Shown: positions 1-12,463 of the stretch, in pieces | Numbering within the stretch: position 1 is the stretch's first letter | How the letters are laid out: every line of letters begins with the position of its first letter | From: Schistosoma haematobium | Lineage: Eukaryota > Platyhelminthes > Trematoda > Strigeidida > Schistosomatidae | DNA: 64,000 nucleotides | Reading direction: 5' to 3' | Assembly: GCF_000699445.3 (NCBI RefSeq) | Contig: NC_067196.1 | Coordinates: 32,446,616 to 32,510,615 of the forward strand | The notes under the pieces: generated by a model | What the model was told of the DNA's origin: nothing | The model's input: only the letters and a program-made list of their open reading frames with translations | Databases searched by the model: none | Made by a program: the position numbers and the translations under genes

Positions 1-756
1 CGTGGAGCATGTTTGCAGTTGTTTAACTTCAGTGCTTTGGCTGGTATGTTGTCTGGCTCTACTGCTTTCCCACTCGTGATTTGTTTGATGGCCACCTGGA
101 CTTCTCCGGTCGTTGATGGAGTGACAGCTATAGGACTGTCTGTGTGTGTTTCTTCAATGTCCGGTGGGTTCAGTGCGGCTGGTCTATTCAAGAGTTCGTC
201 AAAGTATTCTACTTATCTGTTCCTCTTTTATGGAATCTCAGTGATTATCTTATCTTCTTTGTCCTTGATCGGTCTCTCTGGTTTACTATGTTTCCCTACT
301 GGTTTCTCCGTTGTGTCACGTGGTTGTCTCATATTTCTTTCCATTGTAGCTTTTTCCGCTGTCTTCCACGTGTTTCTTTTTGCCAGCTCTAACGTTAGTC
401 TTCACTTGCCTGTTCGCTACTGTGTATTTGACCTGTGCCTTGACTTTCTCTATTCTTGTTCGACTGCTGTTAATTGCTGTCTCCTTGTTCTTGCTTTCTT
501 GAATCGTGGGCAAGGTTTCCATAGAGATACATTCTTTATGATGATACTTATTGAGACTCAGAACCTTCTGAAATGTTAAATTTATTCTTTATTCAGTCGT
601 CTTCCAGTTTTTACACTGTTGTTAAGAACTAACTTAGGTTCGTTGAGTTTGTCAGTATCTCGAAGGAAAGTTGTATTAAACCTTTATAATTCTGTTCCCT
701 GTTCAGTACTTCTTTGATTTTAGTTTCATCTTGGCAATCACCAGGTGATGATCTGA
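1..756 (-). mobile_element. Degenerate RTE-type non-LTR retrotransposon, internal fragment
   Basis: On the minus strand this stretch aligns throughout with the better preserved RTE element at 30843-34530, matching its part at about 32255-33078. That part covers the linker after the endonuclease domain and the start of the reverse transcriptase (RT) domain. Many frameshifts and stops are present. The 188-residue plus-strand reading frame here is only the reverse complement of the decayed element and is not a gene. The copy runs off the left edge, so its 3' half lies outside. Similarity fades near 756, in the segment matching the end of the endonuclease domain. Family assignment rests on alignment by eye to the other copy. 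Confidence 0.75.
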
Positions 757-2710
757 AGAGAAAAATGTTTACACTCTGAGTATAAATATTATAGCGAATG
801 AACATATATATCACTCATAAATTCCAGGTAGCCTTCAGTGGTTCACAGCTGACAAAAACATTCACTTCTTAAGATTGATACTTTATTAATGACTGTTATC
901 AGTAATCTATTTAATGTAACTATAGAATACTGACCGGATGTTATGTAAGCACATTACTTTGAAATTGAAAATGAAAGATGTACTTTAATATCATTCCTTT
1001 AAATTTTAATATGAGATACAGAATGAATGTATTATGAGATATCTTACCTCCATTTGCCAACCAAAGATTACGATTAAAATATTGTACTTCTTAACAATGT
1101 TTAAACCAACAGTCAGTGAATCCATGGGCTGATGTTATTTCTTTGATTTAACACTCCTAATCTTCCTACAATCTATTTGTATACTAAACAGAATACTGGT
1201 TGAGGGTAGGCTTCGACTGGCTATACGTAACATCAATCTCTGTTACCTTAGCAGATGAAGATTCATAGCTACATCAACCTATTTAATGTTTCTATTTTCA
1301 TACACTAACCCGAATCTCGATAGTGTTCGTAAAACACTTTATTTGAATAAGTTGAATGAAATAAGAAAAATGTCAAATTAAATATTTTGTTGAACTTATG
1401 TAGGTCAGGCTTGGTTGATTAAAAGATTGTATCTCAAAAATGGAAAACATGTTATCATTAACTAAATTTGTTAATAGAATTTGTCATTATCAGATGCTAC
1501 TCTTACATGCTTCAACTGATATCATATTTTTGAAGTGAACAGTTAATAATGCTAGTTATTATGTCAGAATATTTAATTTATTTCATCACAATTGAGTTTT
1601 AAATAAAGTAGAATTTCCTATCGTATTCTATTGGTTTCTGTTTCATTTCAGGCCATTTATTTTTAGTCTAACCATTTGTTATACATTCAAGCTATTTGTA
1701 GCTAGCAAGAATTTCTAAAATAAAATATGAGACGGTCTCTTCCTGAAAATCTTGTTATTCTTGGTCTGGTCAAAATGAAACCAGATATACGTAGGGAGTT
1801 CTTGAAACAATCAAGTCTACTTGACCACTATCTATCCTATTCATTATTTACTCTAAGAACAAAATGTTTTCGTCATGAAATGGAAAACTGTTAGCCAATA
1901 AACGAAGAAACAAAGTGTTACAAGTTATGAATTAATAGTTTTCTAAATTTAAGATGAATTTCTATAAAATTTACAATGTAAAAATTCTCACACAGACAAA
2001 ATTATGCCTTGCACTGATTAATTACAGATTAGTTAACCATGTAGGGACTTTTTAGTGCTGATTGAATTCTATAAATTAATTTCAGATCAACTACTAGTCT
2101 AAAAGGCTCGATACTGAGTATAGCATATCTGTATTCTAAGCGATCATCAGGAATTAATTTATCAAGAGAATTCAATTAGCGTTAAAAACTATAGGAACAT
2201 CGCATTCATTAATATCTGATGATCTATCAATATAATTATCTTAATTATACCAGTCATTTAATGGTTATATAATTCATTGGTTTTGTCTCTAACTGTGAGA
2301 TTGAATAATGTGGGTTCAAACGTTATTTTAGTCATTTCAAAACTTTCAACGGATTGATTCAAACTACGTAAATTACTGAGAAACTTATTCCAAGTATTTA
2401 TTAGTATGTTAAGTATTATGTAAAAAGTAGACAAACTATTTTATTATTCACATTTACACTGTATCAAACTTAGAATTTTCGTAAACTTTAATAGGTTCGA
2501 TTGTCTAGCCTTTCTTTTCTATGAAATTGAAGATCATTAGAAAACTAATTCATAAAGGGCTGAAAACATTTAAAAGAAAATTTCTTGTTATATGAAATGA
2601 TAACGATAACATTAGATTTTGATTTGAAAATCTGAGAAGGTCTTGACATGCAAATTTTTTTATCAATAAATGTTTAAGTTACATTCCCTCTCAAACACAC
2701 ACACATTTTC
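757..2710. other. AT-rich non-coding DNA, nothing recognised
   Basis: No reading frame, RNA gene or known repeat could be supported on either strand. Composition is strongly AT-rich with short direct and inverted repeats of the kind expected by chance. Confidence 0.5.
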
Positions 2711-2715
2711 TCCCT

Positions 2716-2743
2716 CCTCTCTCTCTCTCTCTCTCTATCTATC

Positions 2744-2785
<42 letters not shown>
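2716..2785. repeat. Compound microsatellite (CT)n-(CTAT)n-(TA)n
   Basis: A CT run from about 2716 passes through CTAT units into an uninterrupted TA run from about 2744 to 2785. Simple-sequence tract with no coding content. Confidence 0.95.
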
Positions 2786-2788
<3 letters not shown>

Positions 2789-3096
2789 TGATTAAAAACA
2801 AATGTTATATAACAAAGATTTTTATGTATATGAATTGAAATTTGAGCGTCAACATATCAGCGTCTATCATTCTTATGTTGAAAATCCACTTTTTAAAATT
2901 TACTTTTCTATGAAAATTAGTACTGTAATTATACTGAAAATTATGATTCAAATTAAGAATAATGATATTGATATAGTTCATTAGATAAGAGTATCAGCGT
3001 ATAATTGATATAGTTTTAATTTGGACAAATTAAACTGGTGCACTTAAATTGATAACAATTGAAGTATACAACTGAATTCATTTTCATTTTATACAG

Positions 3097-3123
3097 AACA
3101 GGGAAATCGCCAAACATATTTTG
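3097..3123 (+). other. Candidate 27-nt micro-exon
   Basis: A pyrimidine-rich stretch ending in TATACAG is followed by 27 bases and then by GTAAGCC, a good splice donor. The length is a multiple of three, as in schistosome micro-exon genes. Two frames are open (NREIAKHIL and a frame reading TGKSPNIF). No neighbouring exon was recognised and no link to the gene starting at 23913 is shown, so chance juxtaposition is quite possible. Confidence 0.25.
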
Positions 3124-5444
3124 GTAAGCCATGAAATATTTTAATTTCTTCGTATCATAAAATTACCACCTATTGTTTCATCCAAATTTAGTTGAATTAT
3201 TTAGAAGAATATGAAATGAATTATGTATCTTCCTTGTAATCTCTTAGTTACCTTGAATTCCGGAGGTAGTGTAAAAGCAACTTGTTATTCTTTCTAAAGT
3301 AAGCTCTTTTTATAAGTGATTATTAATGAACCAGCTTTTAGATTATTTGAATCATTATGTTAAATTAATATTGATTGAATAATATTATTGTCTAGAGTAG
3401 ATTGGTTGTTGGGATATATCTGAAAAATACACAGAAGTTGCTAGGCTACCATTACTTTTTCAGTTTTTAAAATTTTTTGAAAAAATCACTTTTAATCGTA
3501 CATATTCACATCCCTACAATGTCCATGTTATCACAATTTTCACACCATTTTTGTAGTGGCAGGTATGTATACGTTCCTTAAAGCATGTAATCTTAAATCA
3601 TTTTGGTGATTAGGAAAATGAAGACCTTTAGTACATATCAATGATATGTCGTTAGCTTTCTTGTTTATCCGTTTATTTTTGAAATAATATTACAATCTTT
3701 AAACAATAATGATATCTTAATTTAATCCTATAAACCTAGATACAGTAAAAATGTTTCAGCACTAACTGTGCAACATTACAGTAAATATCTCTTCAATATA
3801 CATTCGAACTGTTATTAATCAAAAAGTATCCTATAGATGATTTTAACAGCCAGCATCTACCACCCGTCCCATATTTCGTAAGTTTTCTACCAGTTTAATT
3901 GTTATACCTAATTTTTTCACCATCATATAAAAGATGAACGAATTCTAGTGTATTCATCCCTTTTGTGTTCTTAAATGATTGACAAGGAGGAGAATACACC
4001 AGCAGCTGCAGTGTATTCCAATAAGTTTCCCCTTATTAAGTATTCTAATTATTTATAAGACTTTTATAGTGTGTTTATACGTTTAGTTACCGATCAAAAT
4101 TACTGAGTTAAAATAAATATGGGAAAGGATTTCTTATAATTTTTACGCAGTTGGAAAGTAGATAACCCAAATATTTGAACTAACTGCTCATTCATTCTTA
4201 AACTCTAAACAAATATGGTCATATCGTTTTTACTTTCATTTATTTCATTTTTATCTGATTGTCTTTGTTTAATACGTTTTTGAATAGAAAGTTATTTGTT
4301 CATTTATCTATGTGTATACTTGGATTTTAAGGTTTAGTTAATAACAGAACTCATAGTTAATATACTACTGACGTTTTACAATTTAGATATCACGTGTCTT
4401 TTTAAAAGAATTACTACAGAAAATGAATAAGATGGAGACATTACTCCGTTTCCTTGAATACTTGTCAATAGAAAAAGCTTAAAAACAATGGGAAATTATT
4501 ATATTTTATTTTGATCGTGGTAGCCTGTTGATCTCCAGAACTTAGTAGGTCATTAAAGAATCTGAAAAGTAGAATAATTAAATGAAAATGTTTGTGGAGC
4601 GCTGAAATACATTAATAAAAATTAGTCGATAAAAACTAATATGTAATTCGAAGATTTCAGGCGCGTTACAATTCAAATATCATAGAATCTGTCTAGTGTA
4701 AGACACAGATATTAGAGTATTCAAATAAAGTTATTTTTGCAAATTATTTGGAGTGTTTCCTATTGCTTTATGGTTTGATTTCGTCCACTTAGAGGACAGA
4801 TATATCATATAGAAATTTTGTTTTTCTTAGCAAAACAATGATAGTTAGCTGGTCAGTTAGATTTGTCCGCTTTTTGGCTCACTGGTCTAAGCACATCAAA
4901 AGAAAATATGAAGATAACGTACTACACTGCCCTACGGAATTTCGAGCAACACTGGAAGTTGCATGTGGTTTTTAAGAAACGCTCTATTTTTTTTAAGTTT
5001 CTGTCAAAACGTAAAAGTACCAGTTAAAAGTAAATTTCATCACGAACTGAATTTTAGATGGAGGTCACTTTTAAACCAGTTCAAACGCATCACATCTTTC
5101 GTTCTAACTTAAAATGTGTAGCTGTACTTACTGATGGTTTCGCCTTGAACCTTGACCTCTAAGATTCTTGGCAGGAATGATGGCGTAATGGATTCTATGA
5201 GTGACAGTCATCCATAGAGAAATTCTTTTCATAATGCTCTCTATAAATAAATTACCTGAATGTTAATAGTGTGGTCAATCGATGGTAGCTTCGCAACCGA
5301 CGTATTAAATTTATAAAGAGAAACTATAATCTCTGAAATCGAATAAGCCGGAAGAGAGACAGTTTTCATTTTTAGACTAGAATGGTGACGGAGTTATTTG
5401 ATGAAGTCATTGAATGTACTGAACTCAATGCAGTCTAACTTATG
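3124..5444. other. AT-rich non-coding DNA, nothing recognised
   Basis: No gene or recognisable mobile element. Around 5090-5230 the base composition is more balanced and may be an old unidentified repeat, but no second copy was seen in the window. Confidence 0.45.
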
Positions 5445-6586
5445 TGTACTGCTGAGGAACAATCAATTGAATGGAATTCATCACCCTACATCAACTTCGT
5501 TGACTACGAATAAGCATTTGATACCGTGGACAGAACAACACTATGGAAGCTTCTTCGATACTACGGCGTGCCTCAGAAGATAGTCAATATCATACGGAAT
5601 TCCTATGATGGATTAAACTGCAAAATCGTGCATAGAGGACAGTTGACAATGTCGTTCGAAATAAAGACCGGTGTCAGGCAATGTTGCTTACTCTCACCCT
5701 TTCTCTTTCTCCTGGTGATCGACTGGATCATGAAGACGTTAACATCTGAGGGAAGCACGTGATACAGCGGACATCTAGGATGCAGCTGGACGATCTAGAA
5801 TTTGCAGATGATCTGGCCCTCCTATCGCAATCGCAACAACAAATGCAGGAGAAAACGACCAGTGTAGAAGCAGCCTCAACAGCAGTAGGTCTCAATATAC
5901 ACAAAGGGAAAAGCAGGATTCTCCGATACAACACAACATGCACCAATCAAATTGCACTTAATAAAGAAGCTTTGGAAGATGTAAAAACCTTTACATATCT
6001 GGGCGGCATCATTGATGAACACGGTGGATCTGATGCAGTTGTGAAAGCGCGGATCGGTAAAGCAAGAGCAGCATATTTACAACTGAGGAACATCTGGAAC
6101 TCAAAACAACTGTCAACCAACACCAAGGTCAGGATTTTCAATACAAATGTCAAGACAGTTCTACTGTATGGAGCAGAAACCCGGAGAACTACGAAAGCCA
6201 ACATCCAGAAAATACAGGTGTTTATTAACAATTGTCTACGCAAAATACTTCAGATCCATTGGCCGGACACTATTAGCAACAACGTACTGTGGGAGAGAAC
6301 AAACCAGATCCCAGTGGAGGAAGAAATCAGGAAGAAGCGCTGGAAGTGGATAGGACACACATTGAGGAAAGCACCCAACTGCGTCACAAGACAAGCCCTC
6401 ACATGGAATCCTCAAGGTCAAAGGAAAAGAGGAAGACCAAAGAACACATAGACATGAGAAAAATGAACAAGAATTGGATGGAACTAGAAAAGAAGGCCCA
6501 GGACAGGTGGGCTGGAGAATGCTGGTCGGCGGCCTATGCTCCATTGGGAGTGACAGGCGTAAGTAAGTAAGTAAGTAAGAGGAATT
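5445..6586 (+). mobile_element. 5'-truncated RTE-type non-LTR retrotransposon
   Basis: Carries the 3' part of the same family as 30843-34530: the RT domain from its middle onward, the conserved C-terminal region, and a 3' end of repeated GTAA units (about 6564-6586). That simple tandem repeat tail matches the (TAAG)n end of the longer copy and is typical of the RTE clade, whose 3' ends are short tandem repeats rather than poly-A. Similarity to the longer copy begins near 5445 inside the RT domain, so the insertion is 5'-truncated, the usual product of target-primed reverse transcription. No clear target-site duplication was found. Confidence 0.85.
5526..6570 (+). pseudogene. RTE reverse transcriptase, C-terminal half, frameshifted
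   Basis: Three overlapping frames make up one decayed RT. 5526-5762 contains a block ending TGVRQCCLLSPFLFLLVIDW. 5759-6451 begins just before the catalytic block [10 protein letters not shown] (FADD in place of YADD) and continues with [14 protein letters not shown] and the C-terminal [10 protein letters not shown] region. 6289-6570 gives the last segment, with ELEKKAQDR. Moving from one frame to the next requires one missing base near 5760 and another near 6450. The element would have copied its own RNA at the target site; with the N-terminal half gone and two frameshifts it cannot now. Confidence 0.8.
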
Positions 6587-6669
6587 CAGGACTAACTACT
6601 ATCGGATGTTCCCAGATTATTCATTCATTATTCTTGATAAAATACTAGAAATCACTGATATTTGTTATT

Positions 6670-6671
<2 letters not shown>

Positions 6672-6709
<38 letters not shown>
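6672..6709. repeat. (TA)n microsatellite, left of SINE
   Basis: Uninterrupted TA run directly abutting the 3' end of the minus-strand SINE at 6710-6903. Confidence 0.95.
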
Positions 6710-6713
<4 letters not shown>

Positions 6714-6900
6714 ATGGGTTTTGTGGAGATTTTAGAAATTTCACAGGTTGAAATCATGAGTCAGTTGAAGCTAGACCACCATGGGAAACCTGGAAGCACT
6801 GGACGGCCGTTTCGTCCTGGTATGGGACTCCTCAGCAGTGCGCATCCACGATCCCGCACCACACGGGGCTCGAGCCCAGGACCTACTGGCTTCGCGCGCG

Positions 6901-6903
<3 letters not shown>
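6710..6903 (-). mobile_element. tRNA-derived SINE with hammerhead core, 5'-truncated
   Basis: Reads on the minus strand. It has the family tail (a block ending in CCACAAAACCC, then TTCTGATA), an intact hammerhead core, and a Pol III box-B-like GGGCTCGAGCCC. The box-A/D-arm half and the family leader are missing; the element stops at CGCGCGCGAA against a TA run. It is very similar to the copy at 9736-9984 (same CATACCAGGACG variant), so the two may be close relatives. The copy is bounded on both sides by TA repeats. Confidence 0.85.
6794..6843 (-). ncRNA. Hammerhead ribozyme motif in SINE
   Basis: Minus strand: stem I strand GCACTG, core CTGAGGA (fits CUGANGA), stem II GTCC...GGAC, GAAA, very short stem III from the palindrome CGGCCG, then GTC followed by CAGTGC, which pairs fully with GCACTG. 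Predicted cleavage lies after the GTC (between 6802 and 6801 on the plus numbering). The short stem III resembles schistosome Sm-alpha hammerheads. Activity is inferred, not shown. Confidence 0.7.

Positions 6904-6949
<46 letters not shown>
6904..6949. repeat. (TA)n microsatellite, right of SINE
   Basis: TA run directly abutting the truncated 5' side of the SINE at 6710-6903. Confidence 0.95.
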
Positions 6950-6951
<2 letters not shown>

Positions 6952-8875
6952 AGGACTGTAATTAGTCATAATAACTCTATTTCGTTATCACCTAGGTGAC
7001 CATATTATTGATTTTATAGCAAGACCTAGTAATAGTTTTCCATAATATATTATAGAATTTTTATGTGTCCATAGTTAATGGTGGATTGACTTTTTCTTTT
7101 TATAATAATACATTTTTTTGTATAAATTATGGGTTGGATAAATAGAATGGAAGCAAATACATTTTGATAAATCAAATTTGACCAGTTAAACAAGTCATAC
7201 CAAATAAAATAAATGAATAACTTTTCCTTAGAATGCAAATTAAGTTAGTTTATGAGAAAAAACCACTAGAGATTTAATTGACTTTCAATTTATTTTGTTT
7301 ATTTGTGCCAATTTGCAATGCTAATTTATTTTACATCTTTAGGTTACATTGTTCTTCTGTAATCATGTGTGCATATTTATGATTAAGAGCATTTTATATA
7401 GGTTTATGGTTTGTCTATAAAAAATGAGAGTGAACCAATCAAATGCCAGTGACCTTCACAAATGTGTTTCAAATCAATAATCAGGCTAATTTTTCAGCTT
7501 TGTCTTAAATAAACAAATGATTTTAATAGACAAATAAAAGTTTTTTATGTGTGCTTTTGCTGATCTACAAATTTTTGTGTTTAGTTTGTCACAGATAAGG
7601 TGAATATAAGATTTTGTAAGTACTGAGTAGTCGTAAATATCAGAATAAAGTGACGGAGTCTTAATACTTACTCCATCTTTTATTGTCTAACTCACAGTGG
7701 TAAAAGGTTCATCAAATAATCACTTAATTTTCTTATCAATCATTCATTTTAATCCAGGGATTTTGTGGATTGCATTTAATAATCCACTGAGTGAATTATC
7801 GTACAACTATTAAAAACATTACGTTTTGTAAACAAGTGACGAAGAGCTAGAGCTCGGGACTGTCATTCATGAACTAGTAGAATAGTCCTATGCTTTTTTA
7901 TACATTTACGAATAAAATAATCTTGTGCCGATTATAGAACATTAAAATGCCTAATAATATTCAGTTGCTTTTTCGCAACCGGAAATTGTCTTCTGATTTT
8001 TTAGTTGCCACTAAAAGATGGTTCGGGAAATTGCAGCATATTGAAATGTTTATACTTAACCAGTCGCTGTCCAATGGGAATTAACGATAAAAGTCAGTTT
8101 CCTATAGATAAGCTCTCTTATTACTCCCAAATACTCGCTCGAAATAATTAAGTTTCTTGAACACCATAAAAAATTGAGATTAATTCAAGTGTACTGCTTC
8201 AGAATGAGTTTCATCTATGCAGAAATTCGTTAGCAGTAAATGAAGTTAATGTTTACAGACGTTATTTAATATACTGATTAGTAAAGAATGCAGTCTAGAT
8301 TATCTAAATTTCATTAACGTAACGAAAAACTAATAGGATCCCAAGAAAATTTTATAATTTACAATATTACCACTTATATTCACTTAATATATGTCTGTGT
8401 TCATTCAGATCATTAGTGCTACAATTACCTAACAAGACCATACATTATCAACTAACAGGAAACTTAGGTTCGAGGATTCTTTATGACTGGCACTAAACAC
8501 CTACTATCCAAATGGTCTACTCAATATTCAGTTAGAATAATGACCATAAATTCACTATAAAATATGATTAGTTTTTCCCTTTTTATAATAAGGAAAAGAA
8601 TTCTTATAGTTTTAAAACAGATGGTGTCTGACGGAAAAAAGGTAACAGATAGATGCTTGATTAGAAGTATTAGACAGTTTTATTGACATATAATCAACCG
8701 TCAGAATTTCAAATTCGTGTAATCCAATGATAATTATTATCGAAATTCAAAAATATGGTCATTAAACAAGATATACTATCAGTAATACAATCTTTCAAAT
8801 AAAGAACTTAAACGAAATAAATAAACAAGAAGATATTGAAGTTTGACTTTTAGATTTGAATCACTTAATTCCTCC
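6950..8875. other. AT-rich non-coding DNA, nothing recognised
   Basis: No supportable gene or repeat on either strand. Confidence 0.5.
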
Positions 8876-9293
8876 CCAAATGCCCTGATACGGTCGAGAG
8901 TGGGGAAAGTCAGCTCTTCCTCTCAAAACGCTCTCACATGACCACGTGTATACAGCCACTACTAGGGAAGTCCTTCTCACTGCCTTCTCGAATCCTGATT
9001 TCAAACTAATGGTGCACATGGGGACCATTATCCCGAAGGAACAAATGGCGTATGAACCAATTGTTGGTCACCGGCTACCATGGGACTGCATCTCCTTACG
9101 ATGCCCCACTGCCTTGTGGACCAGACCTATAGGTCGAAGTTTCCTGGTGTGGCCCCCTATGGAAACCACTTGCTTCAGTCTGGGCACCCGTGTAGTAACA
9201 CAGCCCACACACAAACCAAATGAGATTTGTGTGGTGCATATGTATCTGGTGCCCCTTGTACCAATATTTATGTGTTCAAATAAATATAAATAA
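8876..9293 (+). mobile_element. LINE 3' end fragment
   Basis: GC content rises abruptly relative to the flanks. The last 120 bases match 30097-30218 (both contain GGGCACCCG and CACAGCCCAC), and the final block, TATTTATGTGTTCAAATAAA, also ends the LINE at 44515-46115. The sequence finishes in AAATA-type repeats. This indicates a 5'-truncated 3' UTR of a non-LTR element. The 115-residue plus frame here has no recognisable domain and is probably fortuitous. Clade not assigned. Confidence 0.7.
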
Positions 9294-9735
9294 TAATTTA
9301 AGACATCTTTGATTAATGAAATTCAAGTCAGTAGATATTTTAAAAATTCAAGTTCTGTATCAGATAAACATCATTTAACAAAATCACAGATTATATTTCA
9401 TTATTTTCCCATCAAGCATTTTCATCTTAAGATGATAATTTAAAACGAAGTATCTGAATTATGATGAATCTAACCGTGATTTTGCTTATTTCTTTTTTTC
9501 TACCTTTTTCTAACAATATCAATCATTTTTGTTTTGAAATAATAATTTTTAAGGTAAACTAATTATAAACAATCATCATTTTCTTAGCTAAACATGTTTG
9601 ATAATTCACATATCATTAGAAATAAATCAGGCAAGTGATTTATCATGTTCATTTTTAAACACCATAAACAGTATTGAGATATCAGAAGAAACCATCAAAA
9701 TTGTTTTCTGTTTTTGTAAAGAAATTGGCTGAAGT
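9294..9735. other. AT-rich non-coding DNA
   Basis: Nothing recognised between the LINE tail and the SINE. Confidence 0.5.
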
Positions 9736-9984
9736 TAGACATTAACACCGCTGGATGCCGGCTCAGTGGTCTAGTGGTTAAGTGCTGGCGCGCGAAGCCA
9801 GTAGGTCCTGGGCTCGAATCCCGCGGGGTGCAGGATCGTGGATGCGCACTGCTGAGGAGTCCCATACCAGGACGAAACGGCCGTCCAATGCTTCCAGGTT
9901 TCCCATGGTGGTCTAGCTTCAACTGACTCATGATTTCAACCTGTGAAATTTCTAAAATCTCCACAAAACCCCTTCTGATAATTC
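9736..9984 (+). mobile_element. Full-length tRNA-derived SINE with hammerhead core
   Basis: Starts with the family leader GTTAGACATTAACACC. A tRNA-like D-arm/box A (GGTCTAGTGGTTAAG) and box B (GGCTCGAATCCC) follow, then a hammerhead core, and the shared 3' block ending TTCTGATA. Internal Pol III promoter elements would drive transcription. There is no coding capacity; the 89-residue minus-strand frame across it is incidental. This is the most complete copy in the window. Confidence 0.9.
9846..9892 (+). ncRNA. Hammerhead ribozyme motif in SINE
   Basis: Core CTGAGGA at 9852-9858, stem II GTCC...GGAC, GAAA at 9874-9877, CGGCCG for stem III, predicted cleavage after C9885. Stem I pairs GCACTG with CAATGC, giving one C-A mismatch from a G-to-A change. 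All invariant core bases are kept. Confidence 0.65.
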
Positions 9985-12422
9985 ATTAGATGAGGAAAAT
10001 ACATTAAATGTATATGTCTAAATACTTTGGTTTTTATTAGTTTTATTTAAACTGACTAATAGCTAGCTCTGGTTACGTCTAGCTGATTATCATACAGAAC
10101 TAATAATTCAATAATTTATTAAACAAACACAAAGTATGAATGTCACAATTCCGAAATTCTGCAATTATTATGTATAACCGACTAAATGCGCTCTACGTTT
10201 ACTCCTTCAAATATGAACAAAATATTTGTTCGATGCTTCCTTTCTTTCAATAATGAATATCACCATTACACATCTTCAGTGATGCACATCATTCAGAGAC
10301 TTATGAACATTTCTTCTTTTTCTAAATGATATTATTCAATTTTTAGACGTGTCACTTGAATCACCTTTTCTGTCAGAGTCAGTAAATATTTATCATCAAA
10401 TGTATACTGTCGACTAAAGTCTGATACATTGAACGGATTTACCGTAAACTCAATTTAGAGCTTTCGTGTTAAATCCAAAATGTCAACCGCGAAAGTTCTT
10501 TTACAGATCAATAGTATCTTTCTCAAATCTTTTATTATTTCTAGGAGTTGAGTTATTATAGGTTGTTAGTATATTATGATTGGATATTTTATTCATTTGA
10601 TCGACTGACTTGTGGTTGCTTATAATCTTTTTATTGGTTGTTAGGTCAGTTGTTTATAGATAAGTCTATCGATTGGTGATTAACTTGATATTCAGTCTCC
10701 TTTAAATTCTTTGAGATTATTTAGTTTTTCTTTGTCCTAGATTTTTAAATATTCATTTTCTCAATCAAATACCTTTCCAGTGTTATCTACATTTACCTTC
10801 ACTTAGTTTTAATCTTGATAGTTTATTTTACCGCCACTTCTCTTACATTTATATAAGTAAGTTTGATTTTTCTTAACCGTGTTTTAATTAGTCACTGAAT
10901 GTGAAATCATTAATCACGATCACAGCCAATGTTTATGCAATTTTATTTTCTAACAAAAATAATGAAAAACCATTTGTCCTGCTTCTTATTAGCTGATATT
11001 TATTGAACGTTTTTCATCTAATTGTGAAACTTTGAGATAATTGATTAAATTGGAAAAGCGTTTTGATTTGTTTGCCTTAATTTGAGATTATATTTGATAT
11101 ATGCTTATGTTTACTTTCAATATTACCAAATCATCTAAATGAAGTATATGAATTCTTACTGAATAAATTGAAATATTTACTGATCAAACTGTAAAATTCG
11201 TAAACATAATCAACCATTAGATTGCTATTGTCCCTAAGAAACAATAGATAAGTGATTAGAGAACTTTACTTTTAATTATTATGTGGTAAAGTTCAAACTT
11301 TGGCACTTACTTGGATTAAATAAACTAAATAGTACTACCAGCTTTTACATTTAAGGGTATCTCAAAGTTGAGTACATGTATTTGTATTTGCTACTGAGTT
11401 GGATCAAACTGTGTTTATAACTTTTTATATAAAGGCTTTAGAAGAATGGGTTGTTTGCTAGAAATTCTAATTCTATTAAAGCTTCCTTTAGGTACAAATA
11501 TTATCGGGTAAATTAATTATAATCAAGGAGGATTGGACAACTAATTTGGTTTCATTATGGTGGCTACTTGGGAAACTTCACACTACAACGTGAATCACAC
11601 ATATCAAATTAATCAGCCAAGGAAACTTTTATCAGATGATAGATGTCCTATACTGAACCGTAAAGTCTATTTTTTCGACACTGATATTGTGTACAAATTT
11701 CTGAAACGACTTCTTTGTACATCAAGATTGTATTTTCGAAATTCTGTACTCATTTGAGCTGTCTATAAAAATGATCTCTTCAAGTAGTACACACATTTTT
11801 GACCACAAAAATCGATGTTGAAGCTTTTTATTCCCGTATCTTTTCGAAGATTTCTGTATCATATTCCGACTTTGAGATTCTGCTCCAAAGACATTTCTAT
11901 GAGAGTGTACGGGTTGGGCAGTATACGGTCTCATCATTAGCAAAACACAAGTGTTTTACTATTCGTTTCTTAAACTCTTAAGATTAATTTTACGTATTTG
12001 TCAACAGTTCAATCTTTTCATCACATACAATGAGATCAAAAGCAAAAACATGAAGTAGCCGGTGTTCAAGTCTGAACTAATATTGCTGTGATCAGCTATA
12101 GGTGAGAGAATTAAGTGTTAGTGTACCATTCATAGCATTTTGTTTTGTGTTTTGTAGATCAAGTAAACTTTTATAAAATCAGTTGCGTAACACTCTTTTC
12201 TAAGTTTGGTAATATTGTTAATCAGAAAAATAATTTTCAGTTGACCAATATAGTTTTCGTAGACAAAAACAAGATCTTACGCAATTGCTAGAAATAAATT
12301 TGAGATATGAAAACAATTTTTAGTTTCGACCTAAACAAAACAGCACAGACACTTGATATGGTCTCTTGTCTACCAGACTGTACGTCACTCTTTCTGTTAA
12401 CATAAATCACATGTACTCTCTG

Positions 12423-12463
<41 letters not shown>

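Noticed and set aside
13..579. 188-residue open frame at the left edge
   Set aside because: It is the reverse complement of a decayed RTE copy that aligns with 32255-33078; its hydrophobic content is a by-product of antisense reading.
9746..9835. tRNA gene
   Set aside because: The tRNA-like part belongs to a repeated SINE with an extended 3' body; no acceptor stem closes around it.
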